Source: Streptomyces sp. RPT161
Lineage (GTDB): Bacteria; Actinomycetota; Actinomycetes; Streptomycetales; Streptomycetaceae
Direction: 5' to 3'
Length of the DNA stretch: 64,000 nucleotides
Assembly: GCF_027533845.1 (NCBI RefSeq)
Contig: NZ_JAPZVN010000020.1
Location: 1 to 64,000, forward strand
The notes under the pieces were generated by a model that made no database searches, was not told where the DNA came from, and saw only the letters and a program-made list of their open reading frames with translations. This document shows, in pieces, positions 9,148 through 17,403 of the stretch (position 1 is the first letter of the stretch; each line of letters starts with the position of its first letter). The position numbers and the translations under genes are program-made.

Positions 9148-9843
9148 ATGAACGAGCTGGCGTTCGACGGTCAGAACCCCGACGTCGGTCTGCTCTACAA
9201 CATCAACGACCTGGCCCGGTACGCCCCCGGCTGGCTGGACCGCACGGTTGAGTTCACCGGCCAGTACGGTCTGGTCGCGGCGATGGCGGTGCTGCTGCTG
9301 GTCAGCTGGTGGCGGGGCGCCCGGCGACAGGGGGATGACGCCCCGTCGGCCGTTGCTGGCGTGGTGTGGGCCGGGCTCGCTGCCCTCATCGCGGTACTGC
9401 TGAACGTCCCGGTGCGCTCCCTGGTGCAGCGGCCCCGGCCGTTCGCCGACCACCAGAACCTCGATGTGCTGCTGCACGGCACGTCGGGCTTCTCGTTCGT
9501 CAGCGACCGCTCGGCGTTCACCATGGCGGTCGGCGTCGGCCTGTTCATGGTCCACCGCAGGGCCGGGCTGACCGGTATCGCCCTGGCGATGGCCGAGGGG
9601 TTCACCCGGGTGTTCGTGGGGGTGCACTATCCGACCGATGTGATCGGCGGCTTCGCCCTGGGCACGGCGACCGCGCTGCTGCTCGCCCCGCTGGCGATGC
9701 TGCTGCTCGGGCCGGCCATGACGGCGCTCGCCCGGACCTGGGCGGGTGCCCTGGTCCGGTCCGCCAAGCCGGTGCGCAAGGCGCCGGTACGCGGGGAGCC
9801 GTACCCGGAGCCGACGGCGTGCGACAAGGACCTCGCCGCCTGA
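9148..9843 (+). CDS. PAP2/BcrC-like membrane phosphatase homologue with altered motif 2
   Basis: A 231-residue polytopic protein of the PAP2 superfamily, whose members dephosphorylate lipid pyrophosphates such as undecaprenyl pyrophosphate at the outer face of the membrane. Motif 1 is RSLVQRPRP (residues 90-98) and motif 3 is TRVFVGVHYPTD (153-164) with the nucleophile-position His160. Motif 2, normally PSGH or PSDH, reads FVSDRSAF (117-124), so the usual proline is Val and the catalytic histidine is Arg121. The enzyme could have reduced or altered activity. The ATG start has GGAGG about 11 bases upstream. The gene stands alone and is convergent with the flavin oxidase gene. Confidence 0.8.
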   Translation: MNELAFDGQNPDVGLLYNINDLARYAPGWLDRTVEFTGQYGLVAAMAVLLLVSWWRGARRQGDDAPSAVAGVVWAGLAALIAVLLNVPVRSLVQRPRPFADHQNLDVLLHGTSGFSFVSDRSAFTMAVGVGLFMVHRRAGLTGIALAMAEGFTRVFVGVHYPTDVIGGFALGTATALLLAPLAMLLLGPAMTALARTWAGALVRSAKPVRKAPVRGEPYPEPTACDKDLAA

Positions 9844-9871
9844 CGCGTCGGCGGCGAGGCCCCGCGAACCG

Positions 9872-11410
9872 CTAGATCGCCTGCGGGAAGTCGAAGAGGC
9901 GGTTCGGGTCGTACTTGCGCTTGACCGCGGCCAGCTGGTCGGCGGCCGAGCCGTAGTAGGCGCGCCGCCAGTCGGTCAGCGTCGGGTCGATGTAGTTCTG
10001 GTAGGCCGCGCCGGAGGCGTAAGGGCGCATCGCCCGGTGCGCGCCGTCCAGCCAGCCGGTCCCGCTCAGCGGGCCGGAGGCGATGTACTGCGCGAGGAAC
10101 CGCGAGCGGCGGTGGACGAACGCGGTCGCCCCCGGCGCCACCCGGTTCACCGCACCGCCCAGCGCGGTCAGCGCGGCGCTGCCCGCACCGCCGCCGGAGG
10201 CCGACCGCAGCCGCTCCAACTGGGCCACCAGCGCGGCCGCGCCCGCCGCGGACAGCGAACGGTCGTAGAAGTCGGAGCGCGCGGTGTAGGTCTCCCGGTC
10301 CAGTTGACCGCTGGGCGTGCGCCCCGGAGTGCGGCCCGGCAGATGGCACTGGCTCGGAGTGCGGTCGGTGCAGCCCGCGTAGGAGTTCATCGCGTCGAGG
10401 TAGGTGTGGCGGCGCAGTGAAACGCTCCTGGCCGGGCCGCCGATCCGCTGGGCCAGCCGGTCCACCGCGTTCTGCAGGTCGGAGTACGAGCCGAGGGAGA
10501 AGGCGGCGACCGACAGGGTGGGCGAGCCGCCGGCCGCGCAGTCCAGGTGCAGCGACGACCAGATCTCGTCCGGCTGGTCCGGACCCCACTCCTGCCAGGC
10601 GCTGATCGCCGCGGTCGCCTTCGACCAGGGCCAGGTCATGTAGGCGGTGACGCAGGCGGGCGCGGGGTGGGTGCGGAAGCGCAGTTCGGTCACGACGCCG
10701 AAGTTGCCGTTGCCCGCGCCGCGCAGTGCCCAGAACAGGTCCGCGTTGGTGCGGGCGTCCGCGGTGATGGTCTTGCCGTCGGCGGTGACCAGGGTGGCGC
10801 CGGTGAGGTTGTCGCAGGTCAGCCCGTACGCGCGGGCGGTGACCCCGTGGCCGCCGCCGAGGGTGAGGCCGGAGACGCCGACCGTCGGGCAGGAGCCGGC
10901 GGGTATGGTCACGCCGTGCCCGCCGAGGGTGTTGTAGACGTCGATCAGTTTGGCGCCCGCGCCGATGGTCGCGGCGCCGCCGGAGACGGAGATGGCCGAC
11001 AGCTTGGAGACGTCGATCACCAGTCGCCCGTTGCCGGAGGACCAACCGGCATAGGAATGGCCGCCGTTGCGTATGGAGACCGGGACGCCGGTGCGGCGCG
11101 CGAAGGCCAGGCACTCCGCTATGTCGGCGGTGTTGGCTATGTAGGCCAGGGCGGCCGGGCGCTGCCCGTCGAAGCGCGTGTTGTACAGCCTGCGGCCGAT
11201 GTCGTAGTCCGCGTCTGCGGGCCGTATCAACTTGCCGTGCAGCCCGCGGGCGAGCGCCGACCAGTCGGGCGCGGAGGCGCCCTTGGCGCTGGCGTTGCGG
11301 GCGTTGACCGGGGCGGCGTGGGCCGCTCCGGTGGTGGCGCAGGAGGGCAGTGCGACGGCGGCCAGGCCGAGGCCAGCGCTACCGCGCAGCAGTGATCGCC
11401 GGTCGACCAT
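9872..11410 (-). CDS. Tat-exported FAD-binding oxidoreductase, berberine-bridge-enzyme type
   Basis: About 512 residues: a twin-arginine signal (VDRRSLLRGSAGLGLAAVALP), an FAD_binding_4 (PCMH) domain and a C-terminal BBE motif (DPNRLFDFPQAI). Both residues that hold FAD covalently in bicovalent members (such as glucooligosaccharide oxidase) are present: His in RNGGHSYAGW (about 118) and Cys in GSCPTVGVSGLTLGGGHG (about 174). It is therefore probably a secreted oxidase that reduces O2 to H2O2. The substrate (sugar or secondary metabolite) is not evident. ATG 11410 has AAAGGA 8 bases upstream, whereas the ATG three codons earlier has no room for a site. No biosynthetic neighbours suggest a pathway. 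Confidence 0.85.
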   Translation of the reverse strand: MVDRRSLLRGSAGLGLAAVALPSCATTGAAHAAPVNARNASAKGASAPDWSALARGLHGKLIRPADADYDIGRRLYNTRFDGQRPAALAYIANTADIAECLAFARRTGVPVSIRNGGHSYAGWSSGNGRLVIDVSKLSAISVSGGAATIGAGAKLIDVYNTLGGHGVTIPAGSCPTVGVSGLTLGGGHGVTARAYGLTCDNLTGATLVTADGKTITADARTNADLFWALRGAGNGNFGVVTELRFRTHPAPACVTAYMTWPWSKATAAISAWQEWGPDQPDEIWSSLHLDCAAGGSPTLSVAAFSLGSYSDLQNAVDRLAQRIGGPARSVSLRRHTYLDAMNSYAGCTDRTPSQCHLPGRTPGRTPSGQLDRETYTARSDFYDRSLSAAGAAALVAQLERLRSASGGGAGSAALTALGGAVNRVAPGATAFVHRRSRFLAQYIASGPLSGTGWLDGAHRAMRPYASGAAYQNYIDPTLTDWRRAYYGSAADQLAAVKRKYDPNRLFDFPQAI

Positions 11411-11845
11411 CCGCAGCATCCTTTGGCTAGGGGTTTTACGGATGGGGACTGCGACCGGCGGGTCAACGGTTCCGCCGTACTGTCAATCGGCGTCAGGGAG
11501 TGCCGGGCGCCAACTGTGCTCAGGGCGTGTCGATGTGGCGTGCCGCGTCACGCCGTGCGCTGTCCCGGGCCCGTCGTGCGGGACCCGTCCAGCCGCAACT
11601 GCAGCGGCCCATGGCGAACGCACCTCGTTCGACCGTCGTCGTCCGATGGAGCAGGGCGGGGGATTCGGTGTGCCGGTCCTCATGCTGGTTGAGCACGCAA
11701 CAACGCTACCTGGTCGTGTCGAGGCTCGGAACCCGGCGTTCGAGAGCGGGGCGAAATGGTCCTTACGTGCCATGCGCCGCCTGCGCGCCGCTCCCTAGGC
11801 TGGACATCCGGAACCCCGGCGTTCTTGGACGAGGAGGTGGCGCAC
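11411..11845. other. Intergenic region with no recognised gene
   Basis: About 435 bases between the divergent flavin oxidase gene and the small gene at 11846. Several frames stay open for 60-180 codons, but none has a recognisable protein, a good ribosome binding site or typical codon positions. The segment just before 11846 contains a TAGGCT hexamer (about 11796) that could be a -10 element, with no convincing -35. Otherwise I see nothing in it. Confidence 0.4.
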
Positions 11846-12052
11846 GTGGTGTCGTCGTGCGGGTCCCAGACGACGGACCATCAGGACCGCGTGGCCCTCG
11901 CCGAGATCGAGCTGTGCGGCGAGTTGATGATCGCGGCATCGGCGGTCAGCGAGGAACGGTTGAGCACCGCGCGGATAGACGAGGTGCTTGAGGTGCGCCG
12001 GACCGGTGGTGGTGCGGCGCGGGTGCCGTTGCACGGCCAGCGGGTGCGGTGA
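11846..12052 (+). CDS. Conserved small Streptomyces protein of unknown function
   Basis: A 68-residue acidic, helical protein. The core AEIELCGELMIAASA followed by RIDEVLEV recurs in small conserved proteins of Streptomyces that I remember but cannot name functionally. The GTG at 11846 is preceded by GGAGGTGG with about 6 bases spacing, a strong site that fixes the start and shortens the longer frame that opens at 11756. It is convergent with csoR, 74 bases away. It may bind a partner, since it has no membrane segment, export signal or metal site beyond one or two cysteines. Confidence 0.6.
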   Translation: MVSSCGSQTTDHQDRVALAEIELCGELMIAASAVSEERLSTARIDEVLEVRRTGGGAARVPLHGQRVR

Positions 12053-12126
12053 GGCCGCTTCGCGTGGACCTTCGGAGTGCGGTAAGTCCGCAATGTCCGT
12101 TAGATCCTTCGTCTGTTGGGTGTCTG

Positions 12127-12480
12127 CTAGGTCCTGAGCAGTCGGGCGATCGCGGCGGTGGCCTCGGCCACCTTGGCGTCCGCTTCCGGGCCGCCCTTGA
12201 TCGCCGCGTCGGCCACACAGTGCCGTAGGTGCTCCTCCAGCAGCTGCAGCGCGAACGACTGGAGCGCCTTGGTGCCCGCCGAGACCTGGGTGAGGATGTC
12301 GACGCAGTAGACGTCCTCCTCGACCATGCGCTGGAGGCCGCGGATCTGGCCCTCGATCCTGCGCAGCCGCTTGAGGTGCTGGTCCTTCTGCTTGGAGTAG
12401 CCGTGCGGCCCCGGAGGGCTGGCCGAGGAGTGCGCGGCGGCGGGGTCCGCCGGGGGCCGCGCCGTGTCGTCAACCGTCAT
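12127..12480 (-). CDS. csoR: CsoR-family copper-sensing transcriptional repressor
   Basis: A 117-residue DUF156/CsoR regulator that represses copper-resistance genes until Cu(I) binds. The copper ligands are all present with canonical spacing: Cys59 (VYCVDILTQ), His84 and Cys88 (EEHLRHCVA), i.e. 25 and 4 residues apart as in characterised CsoR. An N-terminal extension of about 30 disordered residues precedes the three-helix core. ATG 12480 is chosen because the frame further upstream would run through the operator. Position next to pit and pst matches SCO4136, the characterised Streptomyces CsoR (from memory). No copper ATPase or chaperone gene is adjacent, so it probably acts in trans as well as on itself. 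Confidence 0.92.
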   Translation of the reverse strand: MTVDDTARPPADPAAAHSSASPPGPHGYSKQKDQHLKRLRRIEGQIRGLQRMVEEDVYCVDILTQVSAGTKALQSFALQLLEEHLRHCVADAAIKGGPEADAKVAEATAAIARLLRT

Positions 12481-12510
12481 GCCCTCGTCCTCCGGTCCTG
12501 GCGTGCCCGT

Positions 12511-12529
12511 TATACCCCCTGCGGGTATA
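12511..12529 (-). promoter_or_regulatory. CsoR operator (copper box)
   Basis: TATACCCCCTGCGGGTATA is a 7-5-7 inverted repeat 30 bases upstream of the csoR start. It matches the known CsoR recognition pattern ATACCCCC..GGGGTAT, so csoR is very likely autoregulated by copper. Confidence 0.88.
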
Positions 12530-12672
12530 TGATACCGAATCGGTCCCGGTTGGGACCCACCTGTATGGAGCACTCTGTCCTATGGGCGACACTGGATGAC
12601 GCCGCTTCGCAGTGGCCGGATGATGCACCTAGCATCGACGAGACCGACCCCAGAGCACCCCGAGGACCCCCA

Positions 12673-13293
12673 GTGCGCCTTCGTCTGACCCCCAGGGAGA
12701 CGAGCTTCTACGACATGTTCGCCGCGTCAGCGGACAACATCGTCACAGGATCGAAGCTTCTGATGGAACTGCTCGGGGCGGACTCCTCCGCACGCGCCGA
12801 GATCGCCGACCGGATGCGCGCCGCGGAACACGCGGGCGACGACGCGACGCACGCCATCTTCCACCAGCTGAACTCGTCGTTCATCACGCCGTTCGACCGC
12901 GAGGACATCTACAGCCTCGCCGGTTCGCTGGACGACATCATGGACTACATGGAAGAGGCCGTCGACCTGGTGGTCCTCTACCAGATCGAGGAGCTTCCCA
13001 AGGGCGTCGAGCAGCAGATCGAGGTGCTGGCGCGGGCCGCGGAGCTGACCGCGGAGGCGATGCCGAACCTGCGCACGATGCAGAACCTCACCGAGTACTG
13101 GATCGAGGTCAACCGGCTGGAGAACCAGGCGGACCAGATCCACCGCAAGCTGCTCGCGCACCTGTTCAACGGCAAGTACGAGGCCATGGACGTACTCAAG
13201 CTCAAGCAGATCGTCGACGTGCTGGAAGAGGCCGCCGACGCGTTCGAGCACGTCGCGAACACGGTGGAGACCATCGCGGTCAAGGAGTCCTGA
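12673..13293 (+). CDS. DUF47/PhoU-like accessory protein of the Pit phosphate transporter
   Basis: A 206-residue all-helical DUF47 protein, a PhoU-like partner encoded with low-affinity phosphate transporters. The PhoU-type metal-binding pattern ExxxD is seen in EHAGDDATH, and in RLENQADQIHRKL in the second half. The start is the GTG at 12673 (protein begins with RLRLTPRETSFYDMF). The frame extends upstream, but homologues begin here. It is followed after 5 bases by the transporter gene, so the two are cotranscribed. It probably modulates transporter activity at the cytoplasmic face. Confidence 0.9.
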   Translation: MRLRLTPRETSFYDMFAASADNIVTGSKLLMELLGADSSARAEIADRMRAAEHAGDDATHAIFHQLNSSFITPFDREDIYSLAGSLDDIMDYMEEAVDLVVLYQIEELPKGVEQQIEVLARAAELTAEAMPNLRTMQNLTEYWIEVNRLENQADQIHRKLLAHLFNGKYEAMDVLKLKQIVDVLEEAADAFEHVANTVETIAVKES

Positions 13294-13298
13294 CCGCG

Positions 13299-14294
13299 GT
13301 GGACACCTTCGCACTGGTCGTCGTCATCGGCGTCGCGCTCTTCTTCACGTACACCAACGGCTTCCACGACTCCGCGAACGCGATCGCGACCTCCATCTCC
13401 ACCCGGGCCCTGACGCCCAAGGCGGCGCTGGCGATGGCCGCGGTGATGAACCTGGCGGGTGCCTTCCTGGGCAGCGGGGTCGCGCAGACGGTCAGCAAGG
13501 GGCTGATCGAGGCGCCGAGCGGCAGGCACGGCATGGCGATCCTGTTCGCCGCGCTGGCCGGAGCCATCGTCTGGAACCTCACGACCTGGTACTACGGGCT
13601 GCCGTCGTCCTCCAGCCACGCCCTGTTCGGTGGACTGGTCGGCGCCGCGCTGGCCGGGGCCAGCACCGTGCACTGGTCGGGCGTGATCGACAAGATCATC
13701 ATCCCGATGGTGCTCTCGCCGATCGTCGGCCTGATCGTCGGCTACCTGGTGATGCTGCTGATCCTGTGGCTCTTCCGCCGCGCCAATCCGCACAAGGCCA
13801 AGCGCGGCTTCCGGGTCGCGCAGACCGTCTCGGCGGCGGGCATGGCACTCGGCCACGGCCTGCAGGACGCGCAGAAGACCATGGGTGTCGTGGTGATGGC
13901 GCTCACCATCTCCGGCGTCCAGTCCGGCAGCGGCATCCCGATCTGGGTCAAGATCGTCACCGCGCTGATGCTGTCGCTGGGCACGTACGCGGGCGGCTGG
14001 CGGATCATGCGGACCCTCGGCCGCAAGATCATCGAACTGGACCCGCCGCAGGGCTTCGCCTCGGAGACGACATCGGCGGTGATCCTCTACATCACGTCGT
14101 ACATCTTCAAGGCGCCGATCTCGACCACCCACGTCATCACGTCCTCGATCATGGGCGTCGGCGCGACGAAGCGGGTCAAGGCGGTGCGCTGGGGCGTCGC
14201 CAAGAACATCGTCCTGGGCTGGTTCATCACCATGCCGGCCGCCGCGGGCGTCGCCGCACTGGCGTACCTGGTGGTCAAGCTCCTCTTCGCCTGA
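13299..14294 (+). CDS. pit: Low-affinity inorganic phosphate transporter, PitA/PitH type
   Basis: A 331-residue polytopic permease of the PiT family (SLC20), importing metal-phosphate with protons. Duplicated family signatures are clear: TNGFHDSANAIAT near the N-terminus and ALGHGLQDAQKTMGVVVMAL in the second half. The SSSSHALFGGLVGAA and TTHVITSSIMGVGA segments are the paired re-entrant loops. Start is GTG 13299, 5 bases after the DUF47 stop. Position corresponds to the pitH1 gene of S. coelicolor (from memory). A strong hairpin terminator follows 45 bases downstream. Confidence 0.93.
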   Translation: MDTFALVVVIGVALFFTYTNGFHDSANAIATSISTRALTPKAALAMAAVMNLAGAFLGSGVAQTVSKGLIEAPSGRHGMAILFAALAGAIVWNLTTWYYGLPSSSSHALFGGLVGAALAGASTVHWSGVIDKIIIPMVLSPIVGLIVGYLVMLLILWLFRRANPHKAKRGFRVAQTVSAAGMALGHGLQDAQKTMGVVVMALTISGVQSGSGIPIWVKIVTALMLSLGTYAGGWRIMRTLGRKIIELDPPQGFASETTSAVILYITSYIFKAPISTTHVITSSIMGVGATKRVKAVRWGVAKNIVLGWFITMPAAAGVAALAYLVVKLLFA

Positions 14295-14339
14295 GTGAGC
14301 CCTCGCCGGGGATCGCCCCGGCCCTCCAGACGGAAAACA

Positions 14340-14366
14340 GGGCCCGCCCCCTCCGGGGGCGGGCCC
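14340..14366. terminator. Bidirectional Rho-independent-like terminator
   Basis: A perfect 12-bp stem (GGGCCCGCCCCC, loop TCC, GGGGGCGGGCCC) lies between the convergent pit and pstB genes. There is only a short T-run (TT), as usual in Streptomyces, so it may act in both directions. Confidence 0.8.
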
Positions 14367-14438
14367 TTGGCCTGCGGTGGCACCGCCATGCAGCACCGCA
14401 GGCAGATCCGAAGCCCGAGCGTCAGGCGACCGCGCGGC

Positions 14439-15218
14439 TCAGCCGAAGCGGCCGGAGATGTAGTCCTCGGTGGCCTGGACGGACGGGTTGGAGAAGATCC
14501 GCTGCGTCTCGTCGATCTCGATCAGCCGCCCCGGCTGGCCCACGCCCGCCAGGTTGAAGAACGCGGTGCGGTCCGAGACCCGGGCCGCCTGCTGCATGTT
14601 GTGCGTCACGATCACGATCGTGAACCGCTCCTTCAGCTCCCCGATCAGATCCTCGATGGCCAGCGTCGAGATCGGGTCGAGCGCCGAGCACGGCTCGTCC
14701 ATCAGCAGCACCTGCGGCTCCACGGCGATCGCCCGGGCGATGCACAGCCGCTGCTGCTGACCGCCGGACAGCCCCGCGCCCGGCTTGTTCAGCCGGTCCT
14801 TGACCTCGTTCCACAGGTTGGCGCCCTTGAGCGACTTCTCGACGATCCCGTCGAGCTCCGACTTCTTGCGCGCCGTCCCGTTCAGCCGCAGTCCCGCCGC
14901 CACGTTGTCGTAGATCGACATGGTGGGGAACGGGTTGGGCCGCTGGAACACCATGCCGACGGTGCGCCGCACCGCCACCGGGTCCACCCCGGCGCCGTAC
15001 AGGTTCTCGTCGTCCAGCATCACCTTGCCCTCGACGCGGCCACCGGGGGTGACCTCGTGCATCCGGTTCAGGGTGCGCAGGAAGGTGGACTTGCCGCAGC
15101 CGGACGGCCCGATGAAGGCGGTCACGGAGCGCGGCTCCACGGTCATCGAGATGTCCTCGATGGCGCGGTGGGTGCCGTAGTAGGCGGAAAGGCCGCTGAC
15201 GTCGATGCGCTTGGCCAT
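14439..15218 (-). CDS. pstB: Phosphate ABC transporter ATP-binding protein PstB
   Basis: A 259-residue ABC ATPase that powers high-affinity phosphate uptake. Walker [11 protein letters not shown]-loop FQRPNPFP, signature LSGGQQQRL, Walker [13 protein letters not shown] and the switch histidine IVTHNMQQA are all intact, and the [12 protein letters not shown] stretch is typical of PstB. The start is the ATG at 15218 ([10 protein letters not shown]), matching homologues. A GTG three codons earlier is possible. It is the last gene of pstSCAB, 28 bases after pstA. Confidence 0.95.
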   Translation of the reverse strand: MAKRIDVSGLSAYYGTHRAIEDISMTVEPRSVTAFIGPSGCGKSTFLRTLNRMHEVTPGGRVEGKVMLDDENLYGAGVDPVAVRRTVGMVFQRPNPFPTMSIYDNVAAGLRLNGTARKKSELDGIVEKSLKGANLWNEVKDRLNKPGAGLSGGQQQRLCIARAIAVEPQVLLMDEPCSALDPISTLAIEDLIGELKERFTIVIVTHNMQQAARVSDRTAFFNLAGVGQPGRLIEIDETQRIFSNPSVQATEDYISGRFG

Positions 15219-15246
15219 GTGGATCACTTCTCTTCTGCGGTAAGGC

Positions 15247-16320
15247 TCAGCGGCCGGTCTTGGGGGCCTTCCAGCGGGCGATGCCCCTGGCGACCAGGTT
15301 CAGGATCATGACGAAGGCGATCAGCACCAGCGCAGCCGCCCACGCCCGGTCGAACGACGCGTCGTTGCCGTTGGTGTACTGCTCGTACACGTAGTACGGC
15401 AGCGAGGACTGGGCACCGCTGAACGGGTTGTTGTTGATCAACTGGTTGCCGAAGACCAACAGCAGCACCGGCGCGGTCTCACCGGCGATACGTGCGACGG
15501 CCAGCATGACACCGGTCAGGATGCCGCCGATCGACGTGGGCAGCACGACCTTGAGGATCGTGCGCCACTTCGGCACGCCCAGCGCCAGCGACGCCTCCCG
15601 CAGCTCGTTGGGCACGAGCTTGAGCATCTCCTCCGTGGAGCGCACCACCACCGGCATCATCAGGATCGCCAGCGCCAGCGCCCCGGCGAAGCCGGAGTAG
15701 CCGAAGCCCAGGATGATGATCCAGAAGGCGAGGATGAACAGACCCGCCACGATCGACGGCACACCGGTCATCACGTCCACGAAGAACGTGACGACCTTCG
15801 CCAGCTTGCCGCGCCCGTACTCCACGAGGTAGATCGCGGTCAGCAGGCCGACCGGCACCGCGATCAGCGAGGCCAGGCCGACCTGCTCCAGGGTGCCGAT
15901 GATCGCGTGGTAGACACCGCCGCCCGGCTGGGTGGTGATCACGCCGCCCATCGAGTGGGACAGGAAGTTCCCGTCCAGCACCTTCACGCCCTTGCTGATG
16001 GTGGTCTGCAACAGCGAGTACAGCGGCACCACGGCGACGACGAAGCAGGCCCAGACCAGGCTGGTAGCCACCCGGTCCTTCGCCTGACGGCGGCCCTCGA
16101 CGCCCGCGGTGATCGCGTACGTCAGACCGATGAACAGCAGCAGCGAGATCAGGCCCCACTGCAGACGGCTCGCGAGACCGGCGCCCGCGCCGATGCCGCA
16201 GCCGAGGGCGACGGCGGCGACCGCGAATCCGGCCGGAGCCCAGCGCGGTATCCGGCGGTGCGCCAGCGGCGACTGCGACGGCGCGGTGGCGGGCGCGTCC
16301 TGGTAGGCGACGTCGCTCAT
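15247..16320 (-). CDS. pstA: Phosphate ABC transporter permease PstA
   Basis: A 357-residue inner-membrane permease. After two N-terminal helices and a third segment comes the BPD_transp_1 domain, with the EAA loop [25 protein letters not shown] that contacts PstB. It forms the translocation pore with PstC. The ATG at 16320 overlaps the pstC stop by 4 bases (ATGA), indicating translational coupling. The N-terminal tail of about 25 polar residues is longer than in E. coli, as usual for actinobacteria. Confidence 0.95.
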   Translation of the reverse strand: MSDVAYQDAPATAPSQSPLAHRRIPRWAPAGFAVAAVALGCGIGAGAGLASRLQWGLISLLLFIGLTYAITAGVEGRRQAKDRVATSLVWACFVVAVVPLYSLLQTTISKGVKVLDGNFLSHSMGGVITTQPGGGVYHAIIGTLEQVGLASLIAVPVGLLTAIYLVEYGRGKLAKVVTFFVDVMTGVPSIVAGLFILAFWIIILGFGYSGFAGALALAILMMPVVVRSTEEMLKLVPNELREASLALGVPKWRTILKVVLPTSIGGILTGVMLAVARIAGETAPVLLLVFGNQLINNNPFSGAQSSLPYYVYEQYTNGNDASFDRAWAAALVLIAFVMILNLVARGIARWKAPKTGR

Positions 16321-17300
16321 GCGTTGGCCCCCGAGTACTCCTTGCGGCGGGCGATGATCAGCCGGGCCGCGCCGTTGACGAGCAGGGTGATGACGAACAG
16401 CACCAGACCGGAGGCGATCAGTGCGTCCCGCCCGAAGTTGTCCGCCTCGGCGAACTTCGCGGCGATGTTCTGCGCGAACGTTCCGCCGACCGGGTCGAGC
16501 AGCCGCAGGCTGAGCACCGGCGACGCGGACAGCACGGTGGCCACCGCCATGGTCTCGCCGAGCGCGCGGCCGAGGCCCAGCATCGAGGCGGAGATGATGC
16601 CGGAGCGGGCGAACGGCAGCACGGACATCCGCACCACCTCCCAGCGGGTCGCGCCCAGCGCCAGCGCCGCCTCCTCGTGCGCCCTGGGCACCTGCCGGAA
16701 GACCTCACGGCTGACGTTGGTGATGATCGGGACGATCATGATCGCCAGCAGGATGCCGACGGTGAACAGCGAACGGGCCGCGCTGCTCGGGTCGGACTTG
16801 TGGAAGATCCCGGTCCAGCTCAGGTACTCGTTCAGCCACAGGTTCAGGCCCTGCAGGTGCGGTACCAGGTACAGGCCGCCCCACAGGCCGTAGACGATGC
16901 TGGGGACGGCGGCGAGCAGGTCGACCAGGTACGCCAGCGGCGAGGCCAGCCTGCGCGGCGCGTAGTGCGTGATGAACAGCGCGATGCCGACCGAGACCGG
17001 CACCGCGATGATCATCGCGATCAGCGAGCTGACCACCGTGCCGTAGGCGAGCACGGCGATGCCGAAGGACGGCGGGGTGAGGCTGGCGTTCCACTCGAAC
17101 GTGGTGAAGAAGTTGGAGTGGTCCAGCGAGATCGCGTGGATCGCCCGCACGGTGAGGAAGACCGCGATCGCGGCCATGATCACCAGCAGCAGGATGCCTG
17201 ATCCGCGCGACAGGCCGAGGAAGACCCGGTCACCGGGCCGGGTCACGGCGGGCTGCCGGGAGGGCGGGGGGTGTTCCCCGGATGTGTTCACTATGTCCAT
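16317..17300 (-). CDS. pstC: Phosphate ABC transporter permease PstC
   Basis: A 327-residue permease with six predicted helices and the EAA loop VPRAHEEAALALGATRWEVVRM. The extracytoplasmic loop between helices 1 and 2 is long (IHAISLDHSNFFTTFEW), as in other PstC proteins. It pairs with PstA. It starts 103 bases downstream of the pstS stop. The gap may hold an mRNA processing or attenuation site that lets pstS be made in excess, but the repeats there are weak. Confidence 0.95.
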   Translation of the reverse strand: MDIVNTSGEHPPPSRQPAVTRPGDRVFLGLSRGSGILLLVIMAAIAVFLTVRAIHAISLDHSNFFTTFEWNASLTPPSFGIAVLAYGTVVSSLIAMIIAVPVSVGIALFITHYAPRRLASPLAYLVDLLAAVPSIVYGLWGGLYLVPHLQGLNLWLNEYLSWTGIFHKSDPSSAARSLFTVGILLAIMIVPIITNVSREVFRQVPRAHEEAALALGATRWEVVRMSVLPFARSGIISASMLGLGRALGETMAVATVLSASPVLSLRLLDPVGGTFAQNIAAKFAEADNFGRDALIASGLVLFVITLLVNGAARLIIARRKEYSGANA

Positions 17301-17403
17301 GGGGATTGGCTCCGGTCTGGCGGGGCGGTCGGCCCCTGGCGGCGGTGCACCGGATGGGGCCGGTCCCGTGGGTGGGCACGGGACCGGCCGGGCGGTCAGG
17401 CGG

